DNA from: Tubiluchus corallicola
Lineage: Eukaryota; Priapulida; Priapulimorpha; Priapulimorphida; Tubiluchidae
Direction: 5' to 3'
Assembly: GCA_030141605.1 (NCBI GenBank)
Contig: JAQGDQ010000013.1
Coordinates: 1,141,947 to 1,205,946 of the forward strand
DNA length: 64,000 bases
Shown: piece by piece, positions 1-12,561 of the stretch
Layout: every line of letters begins with the position of its first letter
Position numbering within the stretch: position 1 is the stretch's first letter
Made by a program: the position numbers and the translations under genes
Notes under the pieces: model-generated
Told to the model about the DNA's origin: nothing
Database searches by the model: none
What the model saw: the letters and a program-made list of their open reading frames with translations, nothing else

Positions 1-1125
1 CACACTACATAGGGACTAGCGAATAAATGCTTGCACACTACATAGGATCTAATGAATAAATGCTTGCACACTGCCTAGGATCTAATGAATAAATGCTTGC
101 ACACTGCCTAGGATCTAATGAATAAATGCTTGCACGCTGCGTAGGATCTAATGAATAAATACTTGCACACTGCCTAGGATCTAATGAATAAATGCTTGCA
201 CACTGCCTAGGATCTAACGAATAAATGCTTGTACACTGCGTAGGATCTAATGAATAAATGCTTGCACACTGCCTAGGATCTAATGAATAAATGCTTGCAC
301 GCTGCGTAGGATCTAACGAATAAATGCTTGCACACTGCGTAGGATCTAATGAATAAATGCTTGCACACTGCCTAGGATCTAATGAATAAATGCTTGCACA
401 CTGCCTAGGATCTAATGAATAAATGCTTGCACGCTGCCTAGGATCTAATGAATAAATGCTTGCACACTGCGTAGGATTATAACGCATAAATGCTTGCACA
501 CTGCCTAGGATCTAATGAATAAATGCTTGCATGCTGTGTAGGATCTAATGAATAAATGCTTGTACACTGCGTAGGATCTAACGCATAAATGCTTGCACAC
601 TGCGTATGATCTAATGAATAAATGCTTGCACACTACATAGGATCTAATGAATAAATGCTTGCACACTGCATAGGGTCTAATGAATAAATGCTTGCACACT
701 ACATAGGGTCTAATGAATAAATGCTTGCACACTACATAGGGTCTAGCGAACAAATGCTTGCACACTGCATAGAGTCTAATGAACAAATGCTTGCACACTG
801 CATAGGGTCTAAGGAATAAATGCTTGCACACTGCATAGGGTCTAATGAACAAAGGCTTGTACACTACATAGGGTCTAAGGAATAAATGTTTGCACACTGC
901 ATAGGATCTAACGCATAAATGCTTGCACACTGCGTAGGATCTAATTAATAAATGCTTGCACACTGCATAGGGTCTAACGAATAAATGCTTGTACACTACA
1001 TAGGGTCTAAGGAATAAATGCTTGCACACTGCATAGGGTCTAGCGAATAAATGCTTGCACGCTGCATAGGGTCTAACGAATAAATGCTTGCACACTGCAT
1101 AGTTCTAACGAATAAATACTTGCTG
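1..1125. repeat. 33-bp minisatellite, about 34 copies, running off the left edge
   Basis: A 33-bp unit repeats head to tail from the first base to about 1125. Two variant blocks are visible: left of about 500 the units mostly read CCTAGGATCT or CGTAGGATCT, and from about 620 mostly CATAGGGTCT. Nearly every unit contains AATAAA on the + strand. Because 33 is divisible by three, the minus strand has open 11-codon repeats over most of the array, which I take as a by-product of the period, not a gene. The array lies in the BAG6 intron just upstream of the exon at 1281, and its left end is outside the window. Confidence 0.95.
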
Positions 1126-1280
1126 TAGGATGTCTCCATTATAAAGAGCTTTAGAATTCTAAAAACTGTTTGCATTTTTTTGCACTAATTATTTGGTGTT
1201 CAAAAAGTTCTGCTGTTGAATACTTCATGATAAGCGTTTCTTGTTTTAACACTTCCACTAAGAGAGCTGTTTTGTTTTAG

Positions 1281-4200
1281 CTGAATGTGCCTATGTGTGA
1301 TACAGTTGATTACCTCGCCACCATGAATAGATTTGGACGGATGAAACTTAAGTTGCTGGTAGACATAATTCTTACTAGCAGTGGTAAGTTTTGCTATGCC
1401 AATTATTCCTGTGTATTCATCATTTTTGAAATATGTGCTGAAGTGAATTGGTATTTTGGCTAAAGTTTACAATTCCCCACACACAAAGAATTAATTCGGA
1501 ATAATAGCAAATTACTATTATTAGGAATAAAGCAGATTAGATTAGAATTATGATTAGGATTATGTTTAGGGTTAGAGTTGGGGATAGGGTTAGGGTTGGG
1601 TTATAGTTAGGGCTACTGCTAGAGTTAGGGTATTTAAATTGTGTGGGTATTGTAAACTCCTTCAGGTATTTTTAACTGCATTTTGATGTACATAATACAT
1701 TTTGCATGTTTTAAGAGGTAGTTGTAATTGGTTTTTTCGCCTTTTTATACGTGAGCTGTGGGTCTGCACTGAATATCTGATTGATATAAAACTTTTAGCA
1801 ATCGGGAAAATGAGGTTTCTGTTAGGATTCAATCTCTGAACACTTTCTTATTAAATACACGAAAGGACCAGCTTCTAGGAATCAACATGTTTATTGAGCA
1901 ACGATTGTTTCGGCTACTATAGCCATTATTAAACTATAAATCAAGCCAAAAACAAGAATCAGTAATATGTTAATTATACAAAGGCACCGACTGAGGCTAC
2001 AAAACAACAGACTAGAATTCAACTTTTCAAAATAAGAAGTTTGTAATGGAAGAAACTGCAGAGAAATTTAAAAAAATTTACCTAACGCATGAGAACCAGA
2101 AAAGAACGCAACATGGTAAACAATCAGTCCAAGGCTACATAATAAAGAACCACAGCAGTAACCATTATAAGAATAAAACACAACTTGTACATTTTACACA
2201 ACTAACAACAAGTGGGAACTACAATAAGGGAAATCAACAGCATGTAAATGTGACACAGAGACTAAATCCATCAGGACCATTACAAAACCTGAAGAACATA
2301 GTCAAGGAAATTTCAAATTGTAGCAATAAATAAAGTGCTATGGGGTGCTATCGATGACAGTTGTGCTTTAAAGATTTGTCTTCATAATGTATAAGACCTC
2401 TGCTATCTTGAGATCTTGAATATTACTTGCGCTATATAAAATGCTTATTTATTATTATCATTTCTTATTATTATTTCTTTTTCTTATTATTTCAATCCTG
2501 ATTTTCAATTTCTAAACTGCTTAACTTGTACAGGCTTCCGTCTCTTTTCTTGAGTGCTGGATGACTTGTTTGGGGTGACATAATTAATTACAATCTACTC
2601 TGACTATAGATGAAGATGATCAGTTTGGTGAAAACTTACTACAAGCAATACACAGAGGTCTCCAGGAGTTCATCGCTTTGAATACTTACTGCTTTCAAGG
2701 TGGTTACCCAGCATTCCAGGATGTTGTCATGGAACAAATTGTAAGTAAAGCTTTAATATAGCATAGCAGTTTTTATTTCTTTTTTCTTGTTGGGAACTTA
2801 TGCAAGTCTGTCAGAGATTCCGGGCCAGTTCTAGGTAGTTTGACGCTCCAGGCAAAAGTATTTTTAGCATCCCCTGTTGGACTCTCAACCCCTTCCTCGT
2901 GATTCCCACTACAATTGTAAAATTAAATTTTTAATTAGTTAAATATAGTAATTAAGTACAATACTACCTGTGTGTTAAGCTTATTCGTATGTGATGCAGT
3001 ACTTATTAATAGTTTGTTACTTATGTTTGTGTTGATTGAAATTGAATTTATACATGAGGAGCAATCAAATTTCTGCTACTCTCGGTCAGCTCATCCCCCA
3101 GCTTTTTCGTCGAAAGATTTTTGAAATCCTAACTCCTCTATTTCACCTCCACATCCATTTCACTAGGTTCATCATGTTCACAACTATAACTCTGGTCTGC
3201 TTGCATATTTTATCAGCGATTCTCGTCGCTGTTTAATGTCACCACTCGCCAGCTTTTTTATCTCTCACTTCTTGAATAATGCTCCTGAAGACTTCGATTC
3301 TTGTAGATTCATCTGCTATAATTAGGTAAATGCTATTATAAGAATTTTCTTATTAACGGAAGGGTCATTGCTATGAGCACAGTTCTGTTGTTCTATGCAA
3401 GTAGTAGAAATCGCTGGCAAAAACAGAGAAAAGCATCAGTAATGTTTGAGTAAACTGACGTAATCTTAGGAAACTGGATAAAGCAAAAGTAGAAAATGTT
3501 TCGTCATGGATAAAATACTTGCTAAAGTCGATGAGTCGAGAAAAATAATCCAAATAGTTCATTACGTTTAATTAAAGTATTGTATACTTAAGCAATTACA
3601 TATGGCCCTACACTATGAATTATTATTATTTAAGCTAAACATAAAAATTTAAGAATTACTTCCAGAATTTTGTACCCTGAACATCTGCCTAGTTTGCCTA
3701 ATGGTAGAGCCAGCCCTGCAGAAATAGGATGGATGGTTAATATCTGACTTATAATATCTAGTATTGATGTTTGAAATCTATGATTCAAGTTATTAGTAGA
3801 TTATTGCAGAAACCTACAAAAAACACATTAAGATAAAAGGTGCATTACATTTTTTTACCGGGTTCCAACAAATGTAAGTGACTGTTTATGCAAATATTTT
3901 TGACTGTTTTGAAAATACCGAGAAGATGAAAAACTATAGTGAAATGCAAACAGAGCATAACAACAAGCAAAAATAATGACTATGCGCCTTACGCACAAGC
4001 AGCTACAGGTAAACTGTAGCCGTGTTAGCAGCATGTGTGTATCAAAACTCTCGCAAATTTCTTTTCATGAACAATTGCTTTGTAAATAGTTGATTGCCAA
4101 AACTGCGACCAATGTGAAATCAAAATTATAATTATAGTGTTTTGCTGTTTTGATGTATGAGTGTTTCACCTTTACGCTATATCTGTGCTCATTGACACAA

Positions 4201-4947
4201 GTTTCATGAATTTCAACCAATTTTTCATGAAATCTGTGCACACCATAGCGATTGTACCTCATGTCGGTCTGTGACAGAATTGATAGTTAAAGACATATGT
4301 AATTTTTTACAGCGCCGCATAACTTTGGGTACAAATCCATTCATTCAACAATGGATGCTCAGTACGTCTAGTCAACATCTTGCCCAATTATCGTCTAACG
4401 TCACCGTAAACAATGAGGATATTATCCATTATGTAATGCAGGTGGCTCCCCCTGTTCAAACACAATCAGCTGCTGCACCAGCGAGAACCTCATCTGTAGG
4501 TATGCATCTGGCTTCTGCACAAAAATAAATCTTTTTTGCTAAAATTGTGTTCATTGTTATAACATATGACAATGTAGCTGTATGAAGAATATTTGATCAT
4601 GCAGCAAGTGATAGAACTTCCTACTCATTTTGTTCGCAAAGAAATATTTATAGAGGAACATAGAATGATTGTGAATGATTTCTGATACGAGCGCATAATG
4701 CACTGGTGTGAACAAGTTAATTTCAAGACATTATACTCAAATGTGAACTAGCTTGTATTATGAATATCTTTGAATTGGTTTCTCATACATGTGCATTTGA
4801 ATAGAAACAAATTAAATTGTTTGCCTCATCTGTGACTTGAAAAGTGATTTTTTTTGTTCTCACCATTGTGTCAATTGACCTCTACTATGTGTTCGACTCT
4901 ATGAAGCTTAAAGTTAAATTTGTTTTATATATTCATATATGTATATA

Positions 4948-5034
<87 letters not shown>

Positions 5035-8000
5035 GAGTTTATTTCGTATAAAAATATACAGCTTACGAAGAAAAAGATGTTAGTAAAGTAACATATCTAC
5101 AGAAATTCAACTTTATAATAACAACTCATTGTAGTACCCTTGTAATTATATTACAGTATGCAGTGTTGGAAGAAGCTATAATAGATATCTTAAAACATAA
5201 TCTTTAAATGAGTTCTTAACCTTTAATTTTACATTTTCATTTAGATCTACAGTACAACCATATTTAAATCTTAAATTTGCTCAGCTATTATTTACATAAT
5301 AATAGCATATATATATAGAAGAAATCGTATATAATATGTACATAGATGATATTTCAAGCCATTGCTGTGTTGTTTGATGTACCTTGGTTATTGTTTGCTG
5401 AAACTGTTTTTTTTTATTTTCAATAGAAGAACTTCCCCCACTGGTTTCTACACCAGATTTTCACTCTATGGAATTAGACAGCTCTCTAGAATCAATGCAC
5501 AGCGCACTAGATCCGAGCGAGTCAGAAGAGGCTGTATCCATGGAAACCAGCAGTCAGGATGCTTCGGACAAGTGGCAGAAAGTCGTGAAACCAGTAAGTG
5601 AATGATAAGTGAAAGCAGTGTAATGAATGTTGTGAGTTTGTTTTTCCTAGTTTAAAATATCCAAGCATCTCTGCTACAAAAACTCGTTAAAACAGAAGTT
5701 TAAATTGTCACATTGATTTCGTGCATTCTAGGAATGGGTTCCTGTGATAGAGAATGACCTTGTAACACAGCAGAGGCAACGAGTCCAACCTCCGTTTAGC
5801 GACGCGTATCTGAGTGGTATGCCAGCTAAACGTAGAAAGGTGGGTAAATTTCTACTGACTTGGAAGCCACTGGGCTGATGATTTTTTATTTTTTTATAAA
5901 TGCCTGTTTTGGGTTGATACAAAAATGCAATAGATTTTGTAATTGATGCAGACAAACTTTGGTGATTAAATCTTGATAAATGTTACACTTACAATCACAC
6001 GTTTATATATATATATATATATATATACATATATATGTATATAAAAATTTATATATTTATATATAAAAATGCACCTCGCTATTTTCTGTTTCAAGCATTT
6101 GAGGCCGCAACTTTTTGCTGTTTTCATTGTTTATCTTTTGGTAAGTAGTGTCGCACTGCATATGCCATCATCCAACACTTACTGGTAGAAGGGTTTAATA
6201 TATGTAGTAGGTTGTGACTAGAACTGAACTTTTCTCATTGTGAAGGATGATTCTTTCAAACGAGACAGTGAACCAGCAAAGGAGTCTTAACTTAATTCAG
6301 GTGTGCACACGTGAACCAGCAAAGCTGTCTTAACCTAGTTCAGGTGTGCATACCTCGGCTTCATTAGTGATAAATAGCCAAGGGCAGAATAACTGATGAA
6401 GCCCTCTAAATGCTATTTTCCCAGTAGTCACCTATCCATTTACTGACTTAGGATTATTTTTAAAAATTAAGCTGCATTGATTTTATGAACCACTGCAGGA
6501 ACGAGTGGCTGATTTTACTAGCTTCATATCTTGCGACAAAAATAGGTTACTACATCTAGAACAATAATTTTTTATTGTTTATTCTTTTGTTCAACTGTTG
6601 ATTTCATCACGTACAAACACTTACTTGTCTTTATACCGAGTTTTGCGCTATAACAACTATGTGTTTTTAAGCTGACAAAAATCAATGTACAATCAAAGTT
6701 ATCATTGAATCGATTGCTTTGTTAAGGTCTCTTCTAGTATAAGAGCAGCAGATGAGAAAACGCTGACATGTGATATCTCCGGATCGTTGAAGCATGCGAT
6801 ATCTTTAACCGGAGCTCATCCAGTGGCCACGACTGATACTGCGGCAGCGGATGCTACTGCTAGTCAAACTTTACAGAATGTGTTGCAAGCTCATGTGAGT
6901 CCTTGACTGTGCTCTGTGTCACAGGAATGCTTAACTGTTATTTTATTCTTTCTCAGCATCACAGGAATCTTTAACTATCATATTATTCTTTCTCTGTGTC
7001 ATTTAATTCTTTTTAATCCCGAGAGTGTCATTTTTTGTGACACATGTCACGTGAGTGCAGCTGCTTAGCTGTTACGTTTTTTTGGTTGATTTCAATCTGA
7101 TGTGTTGTAATATTGAGCTTTACCACAGGAATCTTACAAAATTTGTATCATTTACTAGAGTTTCATTTCTTATTTGTGTATTTACAACTGCAATACACCA
7201 TGTAGAAAATTGAATCCTGTCAAGAATTTTACCAGTTTTAGATGTACGGTAAGTCCTTGCTTAACGACTCCCATGTTCTATGTGTCTGTTTGACACCCCC
7301 CCCCTCCCCCGGCCTGGCTTTTTAAGCCAGAGTGACAATAGCTTAGATTAGGTAATTTTACGTACTACTGAGTGAGGCAGAGAATAGATATTTCCAAGTC
7401 CCGACGCTCCTTAGGGAATTAATTATAAAGTTTCAACTTCTAACTTAGAAGGCCTGATCGGGGGGGGGGGGGTCAAATGAGGTTTTTGCTACTTCCAGCG
7501 GATGCCGATGCATGTGGACACGCTTTTGTAAGCAAATGCGAAATTTCTTTAGAAAAGGGTACCATTCCTAATCTTACAGCATGGCTGACCAGTAATTCTG
7601 ATTTGTGTCGTGATGACAAGATGAACATTTTATTTTCATTGCTGTCTAGGTACAGGACACTCTAACAGAGGTTTATTTGCACATTTGTTACTCCATCGAA
7701 ACTACATTTAAAATACAAGTTTTTGTTAAAAATTTTACATGTGAACATAAAACATTTTAATTACTTATTATTTTCATTTGAATCAAATGTAATTAATTAA
7801 CTAATTAATATAAGGTCACTTTATTATTGACACGAATCTTCCACCTTAGATGGAGGCTAATCATTCTTATGACTAGCATTGAAAGGAAACACCAAGAAAG
7901 AATTAATGCTCTATGTATAAATGAAAGCATTGAAAACTTGCCAGAAAGGGAATAAGAATGGAAGAATGGAGTTGCTCTTCACCAAGTCCTTGTTTGGTTC

Positions 8001-8326
8001 GCCTGCCTTGTGAGCAGGAGGATACAAGTTCAAAACCTAGCGGAAGTGTAGTTTTCACCATTTCCTTTCCAAATCGGTTGTAGGAATAGCATCACCTTTC
8101 TACTGTCGAAAATTCGTAATGCTAATATTTTTTCTTGTTATTTTTTATAGTTGGCCCTAGAATGACTTTGAATTAGTTCTGTTGCTGTGAGTACTTTCTG
8201 TCTAACACTAAATTCTTGAGTCTTTCTTTGTAGGTTCGGGATTCCATACGTGATAGACTTGCTTCTGACCCTGACTACAAACCAGAAAGATTTCCTAACG
8301 CCGAGAAATACTTTAACGCAAAATAG
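1281..8326 (+). CDS. BAG6: BAG6 (large proline-rich BAG6/Scythe), C-terminal seven exons, 5' part off-window
   Basis: BAG6 is a nuclear-cytoplasmic chaperone that holds tail-anchored and mislocalised membrane proteins with the GET4/UBL4A module. Exons: 1281-1383, 2610-2740, 4313-4499, 5427-5593, 5732-5839, 6727-6894 and 8234-8326; all have AG/GT borders and matching phases. The match to the vertebrate C terminus is clear: a helical block around [14 protein letters not shown], an acidic Ser/Glu-rich linker, then [10 protein letters not shown] and the near-invariant [14 protein letters not shown], which carries the basic nuclear-localisation-type cluster, and the BAG-like end [20 protein letters not shown] with NAEKYFNAK and a TAG stop. 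The N-terminal ubiquitin-like domain is not in the window. The exon at 6727 (ending NVLQAH) is the least conserved but stays in frame. An ATTAAA at 8354 is the nearest polyadenylation signal. Exon borders are from reading, without transcripts. Confidence 0.92.
1534..1632 (+). repeat. Degenerate interstitial telomere-like tract (TTAGGG variants)
   Basis: Inside a BAG6 intron, about 100 bases contain several TTAGGG or GTTAGG units mixed with variants such as TTAGAG and TTATAG. TTAGGG is the ancestral animal telomere repeat. The tract is short and degenerate, so it looks like an old interstitial site, not a chromosome end. Confidence 0.6.
2826..2915 (-). repeat. Dispersed repeat, copy 1 (family shared with 28040 and 57350)
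   Basis: The reverse complement has a G-rich run, then GGATGCTAAAAATACTTTTG and a stretch like GTCAAACTACCTAGA. The same order of motifs occurs near 28.1 kb and 57.4 kb on the + strand with many substitutions. It is an old interspersed element with no coding capacity seen, and its ends are not defined. Confidence 0.55.
4950..5034. repeat. (ATT)n microsatellite, about 28 units
   Basis: An uninterrupted trinucleotide tract in a BAG6 intron, preceded by a short TA run. The long isoleucine run in one frame is a translation of this repeat, not a protein. Confidence 0.97.
7985..8090 (+). mobile_element. Possible tRNA-derived SINE remnant
   Basis: The stretch GGTTCGCCTGCCTTGTGAGC followed by ACAAGTTCAAAACC resembles a degraded tRNA anticodon region and B box (consensus GGTTCGAATCC). 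There is no clean A box, intact cloverleaf or target duplication, so it is not a tRNA gene and only a weak SINE call. It sits in the last BAG6 intron. Confidence 0.28.
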
Positions 8327-8353
8327 TTTGCCATAATTGTTTAAGTATTACAC

Positions 8354-8359
8354 ATTAAA
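8354..8359 (+). terminator. Polyadenylation signal ATTAAA, BAG6
   Basis: First canonical variant hexamer downstream of the BAG6 stop at 8326. Cleavage would give a very short 3' UTR; later sites are possible in this AT-rich region. Confidence 0.45.
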
Positions 8360-10150
8360 TGTATAGGAAATTTTTTTCAGGTAAACTTTGTTTGCTTGAT
8401 ACGTGTATTAAATATTGCTGGCAGTTGTTAACATCAGCATGGTTTAATGGTACTTATGTACAGTGTACACTCTTGTAATTAGTAGCAAATGTTTTATTGG
8501 ATTTGGTGAAATGTTAATATAAGCATTTCAAATTGTTTTGGAAGCCAATTTAATATTTCTACTCACACGGATCAACTTCCTGTTTTCACAGTATAAATGA
8601 TCAATATTCTTGTAGTTTAACCTGTTAATCTCTATTATGTAGTGCATGTGACTTCAACGTTTCAACAGAAGTTGTACATATAGTTGTAATAGACATTCAC
8701 TTTCAGCATCAGCATTCTTGCTTTCATTGTTTAAACAATTGCTGTTTATAAACTGAAATACACTTTTTGCTGACTAACATACCTTTTTGCTCTATTTATT
8801 TTTTAAGCACTTTATATCCTATTAATTTTCATTTTGTTTCACGGCTTCAAAAGAAATTTTTTTAACAGTGCAAAATATGCAGTGGCTATTTAGAAATATC
8901 AACTTTGGTAGTTTTTTTTTGTTTTGCAAGCTTCCATTGTTTACATTATTGCTGGTCCTAAATTTTCAGACAGCTTCGTGATCTTGCAACTAAGTGACAT
9001 TTCCATGCATCTAATAATCTACATGATACTGTTACATATAGAAACATATTAAGGTTTTTGCTGGTTTTTGGGTCATCTTTTACTGATGATACCAACGTTT
9101 TTAGCTATTAGTCACAAACTGCACCAAAGTTTTTTCCTTGACAATGTGGATTTAATGGCCGATAATTTGAACATTTGTCATCACCAATTGACTATTTGCA
9201 AAACTTGTTTCTCATTCAAGATTTGTTTCTTGTCACTATGGTATAGATTTGCCTAGTATTTTTGTTTAGTACATTTGTTTCATGTTTATTTTCACATATG
9301 ATTGCAACGACAAAAATTATACTGACAAGTTAAAATCAACATTGAAAAGGTTTTTTGTAGAAACAGTGTCATATTGATTGATGTATATGTAAATAATAAC
9401 GGTCCTTATTGTTGTTTTCATATGCAGTGATTCCCCTGTTGTGTTTTAAAATATACTTCTTTTCTCAGAGCACTCACAATTTTGAAACTTTATTATGATG
9501 ATTTTTTTCATACATGTACTCGAAATTATGATTTACATGTATGCATTTTTAATTTTGTGCAAACTCTTCACTTGTATATTTCCCACAGTTAAGTTATTTT
9601 AAATGGGTACCGTGTTTCTTTTTCTACATCAAAGGTATCCGGATTTCTGTAATTTTTATTATGTTTCAGACGTCAGTATTACAAGTTCTTATACACTATT
9701 TCACCGCTTCTTACATAATCACCAAGTCTTACACAATTTTTTTGATTGTGGTATATTGTGTGTGCTAGTACTGCGGCCTATATTTTATAAAAATATTGAA
9801 ATGCTGCAATATAAATCCATTCTTTTCCTTATTAATATGCAGTTTTATATCTGAACTGTCACGAATGTTAAGTGGGAAAGCTATAAATAAAGGCCATCTC
9901 ATTAAACTGGCTAGATTGAAATATACAACAGAGTATTGCATTTTACTGTCTGTATTTTTTTATCATTTTAGTTTTGATTTTTAATCATTTTAATATTTCA
10001 TTAAAATAGTTCTCTTTGTAAATACAAAGACAATATTAAAAAGTATAAACCATGGCTAATAAAACATTAAGGTGTCATAATTATTTTGTTTTTCCCTTTG
10101 TAAATTCACTTCACATTCACTCTAGATGTTAACTGCAGAAAAGCAGGATA
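8360..10150. other. AT-rich intergenic or 3' UTR DNA, no gene seen
   Basis: No exon with plausible borders, RNA gene or repeat structure was recognised. The short open frames here have hydrophobic, T-rich translations without family motifs. Confidence 0.5.
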
Positions 10151-11130
10151 ACATTTATCTGTTAGTACAAGTGTGCACAATAAGTTTGGTACAGGTAAAT
10201 TTGCTCCTAGTATTTTAGTACGAGGAAAATTTGTTACTGGGAAAATTTGCTAGAGGAATTTTTAGTACGCTGAAATTTTAGCACTGGCAAAAATTGGGTA
10301 TAGAGAAAATATTATACTGATAAACACAGATTTGTTAAGCATTTTGCTACATGTAAATCTGGTTACAAGGTAAAAATGGTACGGAACAGGCTTGGTGCTA
10401 GGAAAGTTCAGTACTAGAATAAGTTTGGTACTAGGGGAATTTGATACAGCGAAAGTTTGGAACTTGCCTACTAAAAAATTTGATACAGAGAAAGTTTGGT
10501 ACTACAAAAATTTCTTGTCATAACCAACCTGAAAAAGTTATAGGAGTTCAATTTATTCCATTTGTTCTTTTTATTGTTTGTTTATCTGTTGTTTGTTATT
10601 TCTCATTGCTGTTGCTGCTGCTGTTATTCTTATTGTGTATTTGTTTTTTATTTCATGTTTTTGTTGTCTTCATTATCGTTGTCGTCATTGTTAGTTGGGT
10701 TACGTTTGTTGTTTCATTGCTGTTGTTGCTGTACGTTTTTGCTGCTACCGTTCATTGTTGTTGTCGTTGCTTTGTTGCTGCTGCTATTCTTATCATCGTT
10801 ATTGTTGCTGCTGTTGTTGTTGTCTGTTTGATTCTTGCATGCTGCTTTTGTCATCCTCAACATCGTCGTCATCATCATCATTATTGCAATTGTTGTTATT
10901 ACATTTGCTCTTCGTACCACACTTTCTTAATATTAAACATTCATTAGTCTAGTACAACATTTTCCTTCTATGAAACATTCACTATAACAGATTTTCATAT
11001 TACCAAAAAATTCCTTATACCTAAAGATCATAGTACCATATTTACCTGTACCAAGTTTTCCATGTACAAAAAATTCCTTGTACCATATTTTCCAGTATGA
11101 AACTTTTCTACATTCTAGTACACTAATATA
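10150..11130. repeat. Degenerate 16-20-bp minisatellite in two opposite orientations around a TGT/TGC-rich core
   Basis: From 10180 to 10520 a degenerate unit recurs (variants of TTTGGTACTAGGGAAA). From about 10940 to 11110 the complementary unit recurs (variants of TTTTCCTTGTACCA). Between them, 10595-10910 is an imperfect T/G/C-rich trinucleotide tract (TGT, TGC, CAT). The whole is about 1 kb with inverted symmetry of unit orientation. The Cys/Leu/Val-rich open frames over the core are translations of simple sequence. Confidence 0.6.
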
Positions 11131-11289
11131 TTAAGCAAAGATTGGACTACTGGACCGGTATATATGTAAAAGTCAAAATTAATGGTCAGCAAATGCAGAC
11201 AAGTTAAAAAAACTGTGTCTGAAGTAAAGGAAAAAAGTTTTTAAAGAGAATAGCCAAATATTAGTGAAGTTAAATAATTCAAAAAATAA

Positions 11290-11350
11290 TTTCAAAAAAC
11301 TGGATTTGAACTTGCAAATCACGCATCGTGCCATATAGCAAACCAGTGAT
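11290..11350 (-). mobile_element. Possible tRNA-derived SINE head, reverse orientation
   Basis: The reverse complement contains GCAAGTTCAAATCC, close to a tRNA B box, after a run resembling a degraded tRNA anticodon arm. No complete cloverleaf or CCA-proximal stem can be drawn, so a SINE relic is more likely than a tRNA gene. Ends not resolved. Confidence 0.28.
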
Positions 11351-11928
11351 CCAAGTATTTATTATTGGGATATCGAATGGAATGGTACTACCTAGAAGGA
11401 GTGGAACATAATTTATAAACTAGGCAGAAGAGTAAAAATCGAAGTGAAACCCGGGCGAAAAAAAATCAGTGTAGTAGGATGTCGCAGGCTCGTTGAATAC
11501 CAACGAAGAGGGCCATGTGTAGTCATTAAAAGTGCCAGTAGCGTTGCCATTTTCGGAGTTTCCTGATTAATAATTTATTATTGCTTCATAGATCATTATG
11601 CAATCAAAATGCATAATCAGTCTAAGAATCACAATGAAAACAAAAAACAATTGACAACGAAAATAATATTATTATTATTATTGTCGTTGTATTATAGTAA
11701 TGGAGAACGTGCACAGGTCTAAGAACTTAGTTAACGCATCATTAAAGTAAAGTAAAGTAAAGTAAAGTTATCACTATTCAATAACGGTCAGAAGCTATTA
11801 CATTATTCCGGTGAAAACGAGGGAACTACAAAATAACGCTGAAAAAAACAGACGACTTCAAAGGTGTAGCGTGTTGCTGGGATGGCCTTATTAACGAAAT
11901 TGTGCCTAGCTCTTGCATCGTGTCCATA

Positions 11929-12290
11929 AGCTACAACTTTATACCCGAGTTGTGTGGTATAATCTAATAATCTGCGCTTGATTTAAAGTGAGCAAGACTC
12001 GCGCATTGCAGCCTGCGTTACACTTTTTATTGAAGAATTAGGTAATTTATCATTTAGCGGTTCTAGTGAGACTGCTCTATTTAGGAAGTGCGGAGTGGGA
12101 ATAAATCTTGAAAGGCTTAAATAAAAACTAAATTTAAAAATTACAGTCTTCTTGAATTTGTTGTACTTCCTGTTGTTGATGAGCTACAACTTTTTACGTG
12201 AGTTATATGGTATATACCGTATAATCTAATAATCTGCGTCTGATTTAAAGTGAGCAAAACTCGTGCACTACAGCCCGTGTTACACTTTCA
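11929..12290. repeat. Pair of direct repeats (11929-12030 and 12182-12290)
   Basis: Both copies contain AGCTACAACTTT, then GGTATA, ATAATCTAATAATCTGCG, TGATTTAAAGTGAGCAA and GTTACACTTT in the same order, with scattered differences. The second copy is followed by a short inverted stretch (GCTCACGTTTTGAATCAGAC). They look like two copies of one short element. No coding signal. Confidence 0.65.
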
Positions 12291-12561
12291 TGCCCGTGAA
12301 TTGCTCACGTTTTGAATCAGACATGTATAGTGCACCAGACTCTGACTTGCCAGGTTTGTTCAAAGCTTACCTTATAAATTCACTCACTCTGTAAAATGTT
12401 TGCCCATTTTATCAGTTTCATCCGCCATTTTCAGATCATCATGAATCTGTTGTGTGTCATGTTTAATGGAATCACTAGACTAGACTATACTAGATAACCT
12501 TTTGATAGAAGAGTACAAAAACAAGTAGTAATAGTGTGGAACAATTTACTACAACAAAGTA

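Noticed and set aside
38-1095. Two long minus-strand open frames of 11-residue repeats
   Set aside because: They are the translation of a 33-bp minisatellite whose period is a multiple of three; there is no start context, and the frame breaks near 500.
1-1125. CRISPR array
   Set aside because: Units are contiguous with no unique spacers, and the DNA is from a eukaryotic nuclear genome.
2046-2333. 95-codon frame in a BAG6 intron
   Set aside because: Lys/Asn/Gln-rich with no motif, inside a clear intron; the following GCTATATAAAATGC and TTATTATT run resembles a retroelement tail, so it is more likely element-derived or chance.
8010-8050. tRNA gene
   Set aside because: B-box-like sequence only; no foldable cloverleaf or intact A box.
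10441-10947. Cys/Leu/Val-rich 168-codon frame and overlapping frames
   Set aside because: Low-complexity translation of TGT/TGC-rich simple sequence; open on both strands for compositional reasons.
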